Part shown: piece by piece, positions 11,342 to 21,776 of the stretch
Layout: every line of letters starts with the position of its first letter
Numbering within the stretch: position 1 is the stretch's first letter
Source: Shinisaurus crocodilurus
Taxonomy: Eukaryota; Chordata; Lepidosauria; Squamata; Shinisauridae
Direction: 5' to 3'
NCBI GenBank assembly: GCA_021292165.1
Contig: CM037878.1
Coordinates: 231,847,546 to 231,911,545 of the forward strand
Length of the DNA: 64,000 bases
Position numbers and translations under genes: made by a program
The notes under the pieces: model-generated
Database searches by the model: none
What the model saw: the letters and a program-made list of their open reading frames with translations, nothing else
What the model was told of the DNA's origin: nothing

Positions 11342-11689
11342 TTGGCTGGATTCACACAACATAATAACCCACATCCAAGGTTGAGTATGGGTTGAGTGTG
11401 GGTTGCTGTTGAGCCATGGATTGTTGAAACGTGGGTTGTTGTGTTGTGTGAACCCAGTCATGCTAACGAACCATGGTTTGTTAACCATGAACAACCCATG
11501 AAGAGAATCCATATTTTGTTGTTGAGTTGTGCACTGTAGGTTGTTCATGGGTAACAAAACATGGTTTGTTAGCACAGCTGAGTTCACACAACACAGCAAC
11601 CCATGGTTCAACAACAACCCACACTCAACCCATACTCAGCCTTGAGTGTGGGTTGTCATGTTGTGTGAACCCAGCCGTTATTAACTCAG
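11342..11689. mobile_element. Large palindromic (foldback) element, ~350 bp
   Basis: The two halves are inverted copies over almost their whole length. The left begins GGCTGGATTCACACAACAT; the right, on the minus strand, begins GGCTGGGTTCACACAACAT. Both then contain 'ggttgagtatgggttgagtgtgggttg'-type sequence and 'aaccatg' motifs, leaving only a short centre near 11515-11525. No coding capacity. The family fits a MITE; the superfamily cannot be told because no target duplication was found. Confidence 0.8.
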
Positions 11690-11768
11690 ATCTTTTAAAT
11701 ACATGTTCAACATATATTCGAACAACATGACATCCAGAATCTCCTCATATGCTAATTTAAATTTCTTA

Positions 11769-12012
11769 GGACAATATTCTATGCTGCCCACATGTCAGTG
11801 GGACCCAGCGCTAGCGCAGTGGGGAGCAAGTGCTTTGTAAAGGAAGAAGAAATGAGTGGAAATGCTCATTTCCAGAATGGATCAGGTCATTGGAGCTCAC
11901 AGAAGGGAGCTCTGCTGACCTGTCCTGATCCAGAAACAAGCACTTCCACTCATTTCCAGGGTTCCTTTATGAAGTGCTAACTCCCCGTTGTGCTTGTGGT
12001 GGGTCATGCTGG
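11769..12012. mobile_element. Foldback element, family A copy 2
   Basis: Same family as 7228-7528. It shares the end 'ctatgctgcccacatg', the arms with 'aaaggaa…gaaatgagtgg' and the centre around GGAGCTCACAGAAGGGAGCT. Both halves are inverted copies of each other. Confidence 0.65.
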
Positions 12013-12239
12013 TGCAACTTAATGAGCAGGAGCGCAGCAGCAGTAGAGGATACTGCTTTGGTCTACTAATTACCCTAATTTGACAATGGTAGCTTGTAAT
12101 GAGCCCAAGAGGGGGAGAGAGACAATCTGGCTCTCTGCACACAGTAGCTGGTTGAAATTAAGCGCAGCTGGACTAGATAAGGGCAGCAGTGGGAAAGGTA
12201 TATGATGAGTTGGAGAGGTGTATGATGAGTAGGAGCTTC

Positions 12240-12510
12240 GACATTGGAAATCCAGGCCTTCTCTGGCTTGTAAATTGCATATATGCTGCTCCATCTTACT
12301 GCCCCTTGTACTGTTCTGTATTGTTAATGTAGTTTTAAATGGGTTTTCATGGTGCATTTTAAATGTATTTGTATTATTATTGTAATTGAAATTGTTTTAA
12401 TAGTGTTTTCATAGTGTATTTAAATGTATTTTTAACATTTATACGTGCACTGCTTAGGTATTTTTTATATTAAGTGGTATATAAGCATTATTAATAAATA
12501 AAATGAATTA
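12240..12510 (+). mobile_element. L2 LINE 3' untranslated end
   Basis: A T-rich stretch with repeated 'ttttaaatgtattt' leads into TAAGTGGTATATAAGCATTA and then TTAATAAATAAAATGAATTA. This is the usual layout of an L2 3' end (A/T-rich 3' UTR, a 'cggtatataaat' type core, then a short AATA-type tail). No coding part is left. Confidence 0.6.
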
Positions 12511-12519
12511 AATGATAAA

Positions 12520-14060
12520 CAACAGAGAAGATGGAGGAGGAAAAAGAGAAGGAGGAGGACTGCCTGGACAGAGAAGGATTATGATGCGTAGCCCTGAATG
12601 CAGCGGAGAAGAAGAAAAAAACTATTAGGTGGCATGCAGGGGGAAGGATGAATGGTCCTCAATCCTCCCCTATGGTGAGCTGGGGATCCTAGGTCCAAGA
12701 ACAGAGACCTGGAGTGGTTGCCACCCCACTCCTCTGGCACGAGAGGAGGCTGGGATTTGTGGAGCGCTCTATGCAGTTATTCCTATAATGTTACTTAAAT
12801 ATTCATTTCCTTATTATACAGAGCCACTGCAGGAATTGAATTGTTACTTCATTTAAAGGGTTGTGTAATGGGATGGTTAGTCTCTGTGAAATCTGCACGT
12901 GTTTTTGTAAGAAGTAGTATACATCTGTAATATGTGTAGGAATTAATGTAATTATACTTTTATATTGAGATATCTCAATAAATATATTGGATTTAATCTA
13001 GATCATGTTGTTTGCACTTAAGTAACATTTAAATTAATTGAACTTGTTAGTCCTGACTAATGGGTTCCATTAATTTCAATGACATTCTAACTTTTTGTCT
13101 AACTTTCTCTGGATTAGGATCATAAATATAATGTTGTTTACTGTGGAATGTGTAAAACCTAATAGTAGGAAGATTCTTTTATAATTTAGCTAAGAACTAA
13201 GCCTCTTGCATACAGCATACAGTACAGATTTGATGTGTAGCACTGAAAGCCAACTTTACACATCAGGTATACAAGTAATAAATAGTGTATCAGTTGGAGG
13301 TATGTACAAGCTGCCAGTTTTTGACATAGCATCGCTTTGAGGTCAAAGGAAAAAGTTGACCCCCTGACTGAAAGCAGCTCCAAAATTGTCTTAGTCATGG
13401 GCTTCATCCTTCTTTTATTCCATTCACATTGTAACATACAGACAGATGATTGTTTTTGGATGGTACTGAGCAGTTACTGGTGGTATCATAATATTTAGTA
13501 TTTCCCTACAAAAAAATGTTATTTCATTTTAATTACCCAACAACTGCTGGTATTCAACAGGCTATCTGGTTAATGCTGAATATCGGAGAAGAGTCTCTTC
13601 ATTGTGTAAGATAATTTTTTCAAGATCATATGCCATAATGTTTGGTTTTCATGATGTAAGAATGTAAGTGGCAGAAGCCATTTTTAGAGTAAATGTAATT
13701 TGCTCTTCCAAATCAAAATCATTGTCCTGATTACATTTTTTTCCTGCATCTGCTGTTATGAGCTAGGGTAAGTGGCAGTATTCCTAGGATCACCAGCTGC
13801 CCTGTATTTTATAAGGCATTCCTTTTTGGAAAGTGTAGAAGCTGCCCCACTTCTTCCCAGCCTGGAACCCTAATGTGCCCACATTGAGGGATATCAATGA
13901 CAGTGTCTGCTGCTGCAGAAGAAGCTTTGTCTTTATACTGTAGTTTGATTTCACATTGATCAGGTAATTAGTATTTTCCAAGAATGTATTGTTAATTGTA
14001 TTGCAAGTTGAACACTAGATTAATAACATAGTGGTCGAGTTTGCACATTATATTTTGCGT
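12520..14060. other. Unassigned noncoding DNA
   Basis: Begins with a purine-rich GGAGGA/AGAAG patch (12525-12620), then AT-rich DNA. An open frame of about 83 codons on the minus strand (13186-13437) matches no family I know. Confidence 0.4.
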
Positions 14061-14063
14061 TAT

Positions 14064-14156
14064 ATTTTCCCCTCCATTTATTTCACAGCCTTGAAATCTG
14101 TGTATATTTTCCCTTCATTTACTTCCCAGCCTTGAAATCTGCATATATTTCCCTGT
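14064..14156. repeat. Tandem duplication, ~47-bp unit x2
   Basis: The motif CAGCCTTGAAATCTG followed by 'atattt(t)ccc' appears twice in direct succession with small differences (ttcacagcc… and ttcccagcc…). Confidence 0.75.
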
Positions 14157-14203
14157 CAAAAAAGATGTGCAAATTTCCCAGAGAAAACCCTTGGAAGTGG
14201 TTA

Positions 14204-14230
14204 CAGAAATGTAATTTATGTATTTAATTC
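14204..14230. repeat. 27-bp direct repeat, left copy
   Basis: CAGAAATGTAATTTATGTAT plus TTAATTC, identical to 15586-15612. The CR1 fragment starts at its right edge. Confidence 0.9.
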
Positions 14231-14457
14231 AGAGGAGGGCAACAAGGATGATAAAGGGGCTGGAAACAAGGCCCTGTGAGGAGAGACTGAAAGAACTGGG
14301 CATGTTTCGCCTTCAGAAGAGGAGACTGAGGGGAGATATGATAGCACTCTTCCAGTACTTAAAGGGTCACACAGAGGAGGGCCAGGATCTCTTCTCGATC
14401 ATCCCAGTTGCAGGACACGGAATAATGGGCTCAAGTTACAGGAACCCAGATTCCACC
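14218..14457 (+). pseudogene. CR1 ORF2 C-terminal fragment
   Basis: The frame reads [20 protein letters not shown], then [20 protein letters not shown] and LFQYLKG, the conserved C-terminal end of CR1 reverse transcriptase proteins. The full protein is roughly 900-1000 residues, so only about the last tenth is here. After '[14 protein letters not shown]' the frame shifts and stops, while the following DNA still encodes the usual '[15 protein letters not shown]' type ending in another frame. It is dead sequence with no start codon of its own. Confidence 0.9.
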
Positions 14458-14682
14458 TAAACATCAGGAAAAATTTCCTGACTGTCAGAGCAATAATACA
14501 ATGGAACCAACTACCTAGGGAGGTGGTGAGCTCTCCCACTCTGGAGGCATTCAAGGTGCGGCTGGACAGCCATCTGTTGGGGATGCTTTGACCTGGATTC
14601 CTGCATTGAGCAGGGGGTTGGACTCGATGGCCTTGTAGGCCCCTTCCAACTCTACTTTTCTATGATTCTATGATTCTAGGTG
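14227..14682 (+). mobile_element. CR1 LINE 3' end, 5'-truncated
   Basis: The last part of CR1 ORF2 is followed by its short 3' UTR and the diagnostic terminal repeats TCTATGATTCTATGATTCT. The pre-tail block GGGGTTGGACTCGATGGCCT then TTGTAGGCCCCTTCCAACTC is the same sequence used as the tail of the 5S SINEs in this window. Truncation at the 5' side is normal for CR1, which primes at its 3' repeats and rarely leaves target duplications. The element could have moved the SINEs; that partnership is inferred from the shared tail. Confidence 0.93.
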
Positions 14683-14689
14683 GCAAAAT

Positions 14690-15300
14690 GGGATGGACCA
14701 AATCGCTTGCCCCCCTCAATGTGGCCCCATTCACTCCACCCCATTCAGTCATCTTCTCAGGTTTTTTTTGACAGCTGCCATGGAACTGTAGTAATGGCTC
14801 CGAAAGGAGCTGTGAAAAGGGGGCGGCCTTAAGATCTCCCCTCTCTGGACTAGCTGGAGACTCAGAGAAGTGTTGATAGATGGAGGGCACCGAGAAGTGT
14901 CAGTTCAACACTAGAAATCAAGAGGATTACATTGCTAAGGGAAAGATCTTAAGCCCATCCCCTTCTAGTGCATCTCCTCTGCTGCTTTGTCCCCTTTGCT
15001 GGTGCTTTCCAATTGACAGCTAGGCAACTGACAGCTGGCAACTATTTGCAATTTAGCCTATATACAGTCTTGGCTCATCAATCTGTTAGTTTTTGACTGT
15101 TGAAACTGACAAGGGCATTGACCAGGCAAGATTACACATACCGGAAAGCCATAAGAGCACACTTGTTACCAGACTGTTTCTGAAACAAAAATCTTTGAAC
15201 AATACCATTGGCATTTACATCCCTGCAAATCAATTATGTATATTTTGTAATACATCTGTTGATGTTTGCTGAATTGACATGCTTTAGTGAACGGCTAAGA
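14690..15300. other. Unassigned noncoding DNA inside the direct-repeat bracket
   Basis: No gene or clear repeat was found between the CR1 tail and the small palindromic repeats at 15306. Confidence 0.4.
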
Positions 15301-15305
15301 TTTAG

Positions 15306-15492
15306 GACACAATCCTATGCATGTTTAGACATAAAAAGGTCCTATGACTTCCAGCCAGCTTTCCCAAAGTTAGTGTGCTCTGGGTGTTTTGGACTACAGC
15401 TCCCAGCATTCCTGAGCATTGGCTATGCTGGCTGGGGCTGATGGGAGTTGAACTCCAAAACTTTTGGAGGGCACCAGCTTGACGAAGGCTGA
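15306..15492. mobile_element. Palindromic repeat family B (with half F copy)
   Basis: ACAATCCTATGCATGTTTAG (a half copy of family F) is followed by an inverted-repeat element. The left half has TTTTGGACTACAGCTCCCAG; the right half has ATGGGAGTTGAACTCCAAAA and GGAGGGCACCAGCTTGACGA. The halves mirror each other around CATTGGCTATGCTGGCTGG. The same family is at 45628-45763. Confidence 0.8.
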
Positions 15493-15585
15493 AGTAAACA
15501 TTCTCTTTTATTTCCCACAGTCCTAAGAAGTGACTGCATTAAACCATAATGATTCTTAAATGTTCTGTTCTAACTGTTTAATAGG

Positions 15586-15612
15586 CAGAAATGTAATTTA
15601 TGTATTTAATTC
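15586..15612. repeat. 27-bp direct repeat, right copy
   Basis: Perfect copy of 14204-14230. The 1355 bp between the copies contain the CR1 fragment, unassigned DNA and palindromic repeats. Confidence 0.9.
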
Positions 15613-16049
15613 TAATGTCCATGTATAAGACTGTATCTTGCCAATGTCTGTACCCACAGAAAGTACATGGCAGCTTCATTTAGGCATGGGATGGACTGAT
15701 TCTTTACCATCAAAAAAACAAAAAAAAAAAGGCAGTGGAATCAAGCAAATCAGTCCATCATATTTACAAACTTCTGATTTCCAGTATAAGGGGAAAGTCA
15801 CACATTACTTTAGGTGTGTGTGGGAGAGGAAGGGCCTGCTGTGCTTTCTATACAACACGAATTGGAGCACTGACTTGGGAGTGTCTGAAGAGTTTTGTAG
15901 TAGTCAGTCCTAGATCTTACAAAGGAACAGAAGACTTGCCAGATCCCTACTGTCCTGGATGTGGATAAACTGCTGAATACTCAATAACTGAATGACAGTA
16001 GTAGGATAATTGCTCCCTGTCAAAGCAGAAGGAATGTTGGATCCAAGAT

Positions 16050-16460
16050 CACCCCTGAACTGTGCACTTCATCTTTAAAAGGCAGACATCAGCCTTAGGA
16101 TGTTCTTTTTCTCTTAGAGTACAAAAATTCCCAACCACCAGCACTTTTGTCTTGATTGGATTCACTTACAAGCTATTTAACCTCTGTCAGCCACTCTTTC
16201 TAAGCATTCACTTAGGACAGCTCTTGTGGGGTGGGAGAGATCTGGGTGTCATCAGCATATTAATAAGTCCTTATTCTGAACATATGATGATCTTTCCCAA
16301 TGGTTTCATATGGATGTTAAATAACAGCAGGGACAAGGGAAATCCCTGAAGGGCAAAGAAATAATCTTCTGCCAGCAGCTTTTCAATGTCAAAACCATTC
16401 TAATACCTTCCAGGGCTCTGCAAGATTTACAGGTGATCCACCAAAATTTGTATTGCAAAC
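16050..16460 (-). pseudogene. Old L2 reverse transcriptase fragment
   Basis: The minus strand aligns with the L2 copies at 50.5-52.2 kb and 63.3 kb. It reads FNIHMKPLGK, then TATGCTGATGAC (YADD catalytic motif, 16248-16259), then NPIKTKVLVVG, matching 'NPGKTEVLLVS' in the younger copy. Several frameshifts and stops break the frame. It covers roughly the palm-to-thumb part of the reverse transcriptase only and is among the older L2 remains here. Confidence 0.75.
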
Positions 16461-16469
16461 TACTAAAGA

Positions 16470-17880
16470 AAAATAAATCTGATAGCTGCAGAGATTCAAT
16501 CAGTACTAAAGGAGGCTAGTTCAAAATAGGTCTAATTTCTACCTTCTTCAAGGATGTATTTTCTCCCTGTTAATAATTTCTGGCTAATATGCCAAGTTCT
16601 GTTTGGCTTTCACTGCTGAGTCTTGTGGTGTAATTTGAAATTTGTGTCTATGAGAGAATTATAGGGAGTTTTCAAAAACAATTGCCAAGAATGCCAACTT
16701 TTATTTCCTAAGGAAAGTTTGCTTTATTAACAAGCTATCCTTTTGGAAGTGGTAAAAGAAAGGAAGGGGGGGAAAACATTTTCCATCTAATCTTTTTTCC
16801 CTCTAAGCCAGGAATCAGCACTCACCTTGGGTAAGGCAGAAGAGATGTGAGAAATTGAGACAGTCTCTCTTGCTGTTAGTGTCCCTCTTGATTGACAATC
16901 ACTGTCTCAGTATAACTGCGAGAGTGGCATGGCAAGGCAAGGAGCATTGCCTGTTTGCTTCAGCAGTGGAAATGCATTTTCTACCCTCCCCATTCAGAGT
17001 GCGGACAATGTGAGGGCAGTGATGTCTCTACATAGCCAAAGTTGATTGGCTATCTGGCACCTTGACATCATTGTCATCGCTATGTGATCCCTGTTTGTCT
17101 GGTGAAGGTGAAGAGGAGATTAAAGATTGTACTAAAGGAGCAACAGCAGAGGGGAACATGGTAGCTATGAATCATCACAGACAGACATTAAAAGGTACCT
17201 TTGAGAGCATTTGGGAGGCATTTTGTGCCAAAAACATTCAGAAGGACAGCCCTACTGAGGAGCTCAAAAGGGTCTGACTTATAGAGGAGAAACTCTAAGC
17301 AAATTAAACTGGGAATCAAAGCATGACTGGCCATTTAGAATAAGAATAAGTGGGAATATGAGGCTCTGGGTTGAGAAGATGGGCATATGAGCTCAGGACA
17401 AAGGAAGAAAGTGAAACCTTTGAAAATAAACACACATAAGCTTTGGAGGCAAAACCTTTTATTTTGTTTGTTTTGTAGGAGAATGAAAAACAACATTGAG
17501 TTGAAGAGAAACAAACAGGAGTGTCAAAATGAAAGTGGTATAAAAACAGAATGTGGACTTTGTAATGGGATGATCAATTGGAAAAGAGTATAGAAGTTCA
17601 TTTGGATACATTTCCATTAACAAACAGATAGATGTCACATCCATTATTGGATATCCAACTATTTTTAACTCACCTCCAGCAGGCCACAGAGAAAAATAAC
17701 AGCCACTTACAGCCAGTTTGGAATGATGGATTATTCCATGGATATTGAATAGGGAGCACTCAGAGGCTTGTTGGCTCAATCAACCATGCAGTTAGAACCA
17801 GGATGATTAGTAAAATCATCATTGACAAGATGTGATCATTACAAACTTGATAGAAACTGAAATTGTGAAGAAGGACTCTG
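16470..17880. other. Unassigned noncoding DNA
   Basis: No classified repeat and no convincing gene. Short open frames near 17062-17277 and 17459-17779 match nothing I recognise. Confidence 0.4.
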
Positions 17881-18600
17881 CCAACTGGTCCTTTATTCAA
17901 GACCAGAGATCAAAGGTGCAAGACTGCCAGCCTTAACTCTGCAGTCTTGACCTGAGTCTCTCAGGGCCTTGCCCTTGTCTATACTCTGGATTTAGCGCTG
18001 AACCACAGAGGAACCACACACGCCGTGTGAGGTAAAACCAGGAAAGTTTATTTCAGGTAAACAGATTACAACAAAAGATGGGAAATAAGGGAAGGAGACA
18101 AGGTGGGGAGACACTTTGGTATACACAGTAGAGCTATAAAACAACAAAGCTAGTTCCTTTACCATATCACTACCCAGGCCTCACTCTTTACCTGGGGGTT
18201 GGTTGGTCCTCTCCAGGGCTTTCCTCAGCCAAAGCCCTACCCCGTGCTTTTTCACGTGCAGACCCCAACAACAACAACCCAAAAACCATGGCAGGCAGTA
18301 TAGATTCTTCCTCCCCCCCTCCTTTCAGCAGCCCAGGGGTCTTCAGCCAATCAGGACGAACTTCACCTGGCCAGGCAGGGGGGTTGGCTCATGACTACAG
18401 GACTTGGACCACATTTGCATGCCAATGGGCTTGGCAGACTCTGTGGCGTTGGCCCCATCAGATAACCTATGTACATTTGCATGACTTTCTTAGCTCCCAG
18501 CTGGGATTATCGTGTGTACAGGTGTGGAGATGTGCGTGTGTGTGTGCTGCAGGAAACTCTGAGGCTTTTTCCTTCACAGAAATGATATAAACTTTTTAAA
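17880..18600 (-). mobile_element. Possible solo LTR
   Basis: Read on the minus strand, a GC-richer promoter-like region leads to TTGTTTTATAGCTCTACTG (TATA-like, about 18128-18146). Then come AATAAA within ACCTGAAATAAACTTTCCTG (about 18035-18054) and a CTCACACGGCGTGTGTGGTT segment. This order resembles U3, R and U5 of an LTR. The exact TG…CA ends and a target duplication were not found, and no internal retroviral genes flank it. It could instead be another interspersed repeat. Confidence 0.4.
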
Positions 18601-18872
18601 ACATTTATAAGAAAACACTGACTGCATCCATTCTGCTTAGCTTCCCAATATCAATGCCTTTCTATTTTTACTTAATGGATACCTTCATTGGCAAACTTCC
18701 TTTGTATCCTCAAAGCTCACCTTAAAAGCTTTCCACTTTTCATGTGTTTGGCTTTTGTGTTTCATTCACAAGTCACTTGAATATCTGTTATATCTGTATT
18801 CCTCATTTCTACTTGGTCTCATTTTGGGGGTAACATGGGTGTTCCACTTCCTTTATTAATGTTAGTGGATGT

Positions 18873-18985
18873 GCAGCCCAATCCTATGTACATTTACGTT
18901 TAAGCTGAAACCTGTGTATACTTGCTTCAGAAAAAGTGGCTCAGTGGGACTTGCTTCTGAATAAAAATGCTGAGGATCTTACTGC
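18873..18985. repeat. Family F palindromic repeat, partial
   Basis: GCAGCCCAATCCTATGTACA begins a copy of the short palindromic family. The middle keeps 'cagtgggacttgcttctg' and the far end is eroded. Confidence 0.6.
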
Positions 18986-18989
18986 ACAT

Positions 18990-19860
18990 CCCTTTCCTTT
19001 TGTGATGTACAATTCTTACTCAAACCAGGAAAACCTCAGCTGATCAGGCTGAGCAAACCTGGGATCTTTTAGGAGTGGAGATAAGAAGCATGCCAGTTTA
19101 AGGGAAAGGAAAAGAACTTTATATACTAAACCAGATTTGCTATACTAAACCATTAAACAAAGCATTTAAATTAAAGAGCAATCATTGAACAGAGAGAAAG
19201 CAAAACACAGAATACAGACAACTAGCAAGCAGGCAGACACAGGAACACAATCCAGATGACATTCCCTTGCTTAGCACTGATTCTTTGAAATTGGCAAATT
19301 AGATGTGAAGGCGTGAGGCAGAATGTTCCCTGCAACTCCGCAGGAGCAGAAAAGTCTGTCACAGTAGACTGAGCCTTACCCCTAGGCCACACTGTCCAAC
19401 ACTCTGCCCCTCTCAAACCTGTGTGGCTTCCCACTGCCCTCAATTTCCTTGAGAGAAAAGAATGAAAACTATCTGTGTCCCATTGGCGATGCGCACACTA
19501 ATTTCTCAAGGGAAAAGACACAAGTCTGGCTTCTCCAGAGGAGATGGGGCCAAACCCCTACTTCTTATTCAATTTCCTTTTTCCCTTACCCACAATCTAT
19601 ATTCTAGCAATCCCAAAAGAACCCTTTCATACTTACTCATGCAACCCAGATTAACCAGATCTAGATATAACGTGCAAGGTTGGTGGTCGGGAAGGAAGAT
19701 AGTGCACTGGTACACACAACCCTTGAAGTTGTTGGCTCCTCCAACTTGCTTCTCCAATGGCACAGTTCTTAAACTTTTTCAGAGTATGGGAACTCTTAAG
19801 TTCCTATGGAGTGACTTTGTAGTTGTTTGTAGATAAGAGTTGCAAATTTACAAACAGTCC
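18990..19860. other. Unassigned noncoding DNA, L1 insertion target
   Basis: Contains a possible repeat (about 19020-19460) with an AAGAACTTTATATACTAAAC segment. The sequence continues, interrupted by two L1 copies, at 20822-20994 and 21777 onward. An open frame of 124 codons (19462-19836) matches no family. Confidence 0.35.
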
Positions 19861-19862
19861 TT

Positions 19863-19880
19863 CTCCGGAATCTGTTTCCT
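19863..19880. repeat. L1 target site duplication, 18 bp (left)
   Basis: CTCCGGAATCTGTTTCCT, identical to 20804-20821. It marks both ends of the first L1 insertion. Confidence 0.95.
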
Positions 19881-20803
19881 TTTTAAAAAAAATGTAAACA
19901 GAAAAAAACCCAAACCAAATACAAACAACAAACACAACAAACACATATAATAATAAACAAAACATAAGTGGGCTTCCAATTTTCTCTGCAACAGAACTTA
20001 AGCAAAAAAAGACTTTCCCTTACTCTATAATTACAAAGAGGTCAGACTTTTGTCCATTAATCCAAATTTTTGTTCTTCCTCATCAAACCCACAAATAAGC
20101 AAATCATTATTTTCTAAACTCTGAAAGAAGCCTATTAAAGGTTTCCACTTGGCTATAAACCTAGATGTTGACATTTCTCTAATTAAAGATGTAAGTTTAG
20201 CCATCTCCTCCAACTCCAGCATCTTCACCAGCCTTTCTTGTACTGATGGTATAGTTGGACATTTCCATTTTTGCGCATAAATTAATCTCCCTGCTGTTGT
20301 CATATATAAAAGTAAAGTTCCATGTGTTCTTTCCAGCTGATTGTCCATTATTCCCAAGAGGAACAACTCTGGTTTCAATTGTAAATCAGTCCGTAGGATT
20401 TTCTGAATTATTAAGTGGATTTGTAGCCAGAATTTGCTGGCTTTCTTACAAGTCCACCACATATGGTAAAAAGTTCCTTGTTGTTGACATTTCCAACAAG
20501 TACTCAGAGTACCCCTATAGATTCTAGACAATTTCTCCGGAGACATATACCAGCAATACATCATCGTATAATTTAAATTATACTAGAGCATAATTTAAAT
20601 TTCAGACCTTTTAACCATATATTTCCCCACTGTTTCATATAGATATTATATCCAAAATTTTGAGGCCATTTTATACATTCTTTCACTTGTTCATCTTCTG
20701 TCTCAAACTTCAATACAAGTTTTTACATTTTGGCAATAACACATTCATCATTTGTACATAATTCCCTTTCAAATTCAGACTTATCTTGTTCAAATGGATC
20801 AGC
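19881..20803 (-). mobile_element. L1 LINE insertion 1, 5'-truncated
   Basis: A 923-bp insertion bounded by a perfect 18-bp target duplication. It is oriented on the minus strand: the 3' UTR is at low coordinates (A-rich when read on the minus strand, about 19881-20030) and the ORF2 C-terminus is above it. 5' truncation plus a long perfect duplication is the classic result of L1 target-primed reverse transcription. The intact duplication suggests moderate age, but the frame has stops near 20565-20580. A second L1 lies 200 bp further on in the same orientation. Confidence 0.93.
20031..20564 (-). pseudogene. L1 ORF2 C-terminal fragment (copy 1)
   Basis: A 177-codon open frame with the L1 ORF2 C-terminal signature: SPEKLSRIYRG, then the cysteine-rich block CWKCQQQGTFYHMWWTCKK, FWLQIHLIIQKIL, and TTAGRLIYAQKWKCPTIPS. 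Upstream in other frames the DNA still encodes LKFETEDEQVKECIKWPQN and IYMKQWGNIW, so the insertion carries more ORF2 than the open frame shows. The cysteine block lies after the reverse transcriptase and helps RNA binding in L1. The apparent start codon is internal and has no meaning. Confidence 0.93.
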
Positions 20804-20821
20804 CTCCGGAATCTGTTTCCT
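20804..20821. repeat. L1 target site duplication, 18 bp (right)
   Basis: CTCCGGAATCTGTTTCCT, identical to 19863-19880. Confidence 0.95.
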
Positions 20822-20994
20822 GAGAAAGGATATGCAGCACAGCACAACTCCCACCACCTGGGCACCTTATCGATATCTAACCAAATGGCACCTTCGTAAA
20901 GCTGTCATCCTTCCAACATTTGCAGCAGTTCCTTTTTTGCCCTCTTTCCTCTGGAATGCAACCTCCCCTCCTGGTATATGTCCTTTACTCCAAT

Positions 20995-21009
20995 TATCTT
21001 CTTTTTATT
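20995..21009. repeat. L1 target site duplication, 15 bp (left)
   Basis: TATCTTCTTTTTATT, identical to 21762-21776. Confidence 0.92.
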
Positions 21010-21761
21010 AAATATTTTATTTATTTTTCAAAACAAATTATAACACAGAAAATATATTTAGCAAAATACAAAATTATCACACAAATATAACATAATCAAC
21101 ATACAATAAATCATAAAGTGCTCCCCCCCACCCTCCAAGGGACCAATTAATATACTTCTATCCTCTTGATCAAATAAAGTCTAAATTCCAAAAATATAAC
21201 ATATCCTGACAAGGCATGTTACCCTTCCCCTTTATTAATACATAGTCCAGTAATTGATTCCATATCTCCATAAAATTATTCTTCTTTAGCAATCCTTTTT
21301 TGCATTTGATACTACTAGTTAGTTTATCATTTAGGGCTATGTCCCAAACTTCCTTATACCAGTCTGTTATTAGGAAAACATGTTGTACTTTCCAATTTCT
21401 CGCTATCATTAGCCTGGCCGCAGTTAACAAGTTTACAATTAACTCCTTCGTATTTTGATCACAAATAAGCTTCTCAGTTATTGATAACAATGCTAATTTT
21501 GGACAGACCTCTAAATTAGTACCAATAATTTTTGATATTTCTGTAAAAACCTCTCGCCAAAACACCAATACATTTTTACAACTCCACCACATATGAGCAT
21601 ATGTCCCTTTTTCCTGACATCCTCTCCAACATAATGCAGAACAATTATTATCTATTCTATTTAATCTTACTGGAGTTAAATACCATCTCCAAATTAGTTT
21701 ATAAAAATTTTCCTTTATCCTAATTGACATCATTTTCACAATCCGTCTATCCCATATATTG
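21010..21761 (-). mobile_element. L1 LINE insertion 2, 5'-truncated
   Basis: A 752-bp insertion between perfect 15-bp duplications, minus-strand orientation. The 3' end reads, on the minus strand, as an A-rich tail (AAAAATAAATAAAATATTT) next to the target duplication. The rest is a short 3' UTR and the ORF2 C-terminus. It is diverged from insertion 1 at protein level, so the two are separate events from different L1 lineages, not a duplication of one. Confidence 0.93.
21170..21739 (-). pseudogene. L1 ORF2 C-terminal fragment (copy 2)
   Basis: A 189-codon open frame. It reads IKENFYKLIWRWYLTPVRLN, then a cysteine block CWRGCQEKGTYAHMWWSCKN, VFWREVFTEISKI, and LTAARLMIARNWK. These are the conserved landmarks of the L1 ORF2 C-terminus (the WYLTP segment, CxxxC…HMWWSC, and the AAR…WK segment). 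The fragment is open from the truncation point nearly to the natural stop, which suggests it is younger than the L1 at 36.9 kb. No reverse transcriptase or endonuclease domain is included. Confidence 0.93.
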
Positions 21762-21776
21762 TATCTTCTTTTTATT
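21762..21776. repeat. L1 target site duplication, 15 bp (right)
   Basis: TATCTTCTTTTTATT, identical to 20995-21009. Confidence 0.92.

Noticed and set aside
13186..13437. 83-codon minus-strand frame
   Set aside because: No family recognised and no splice signals in register.
18203..18590. Proline-rich and other frames of 63-100 codons
   Set aside because: Lie in an LTR-like block, no domain, overlapping in several frames.
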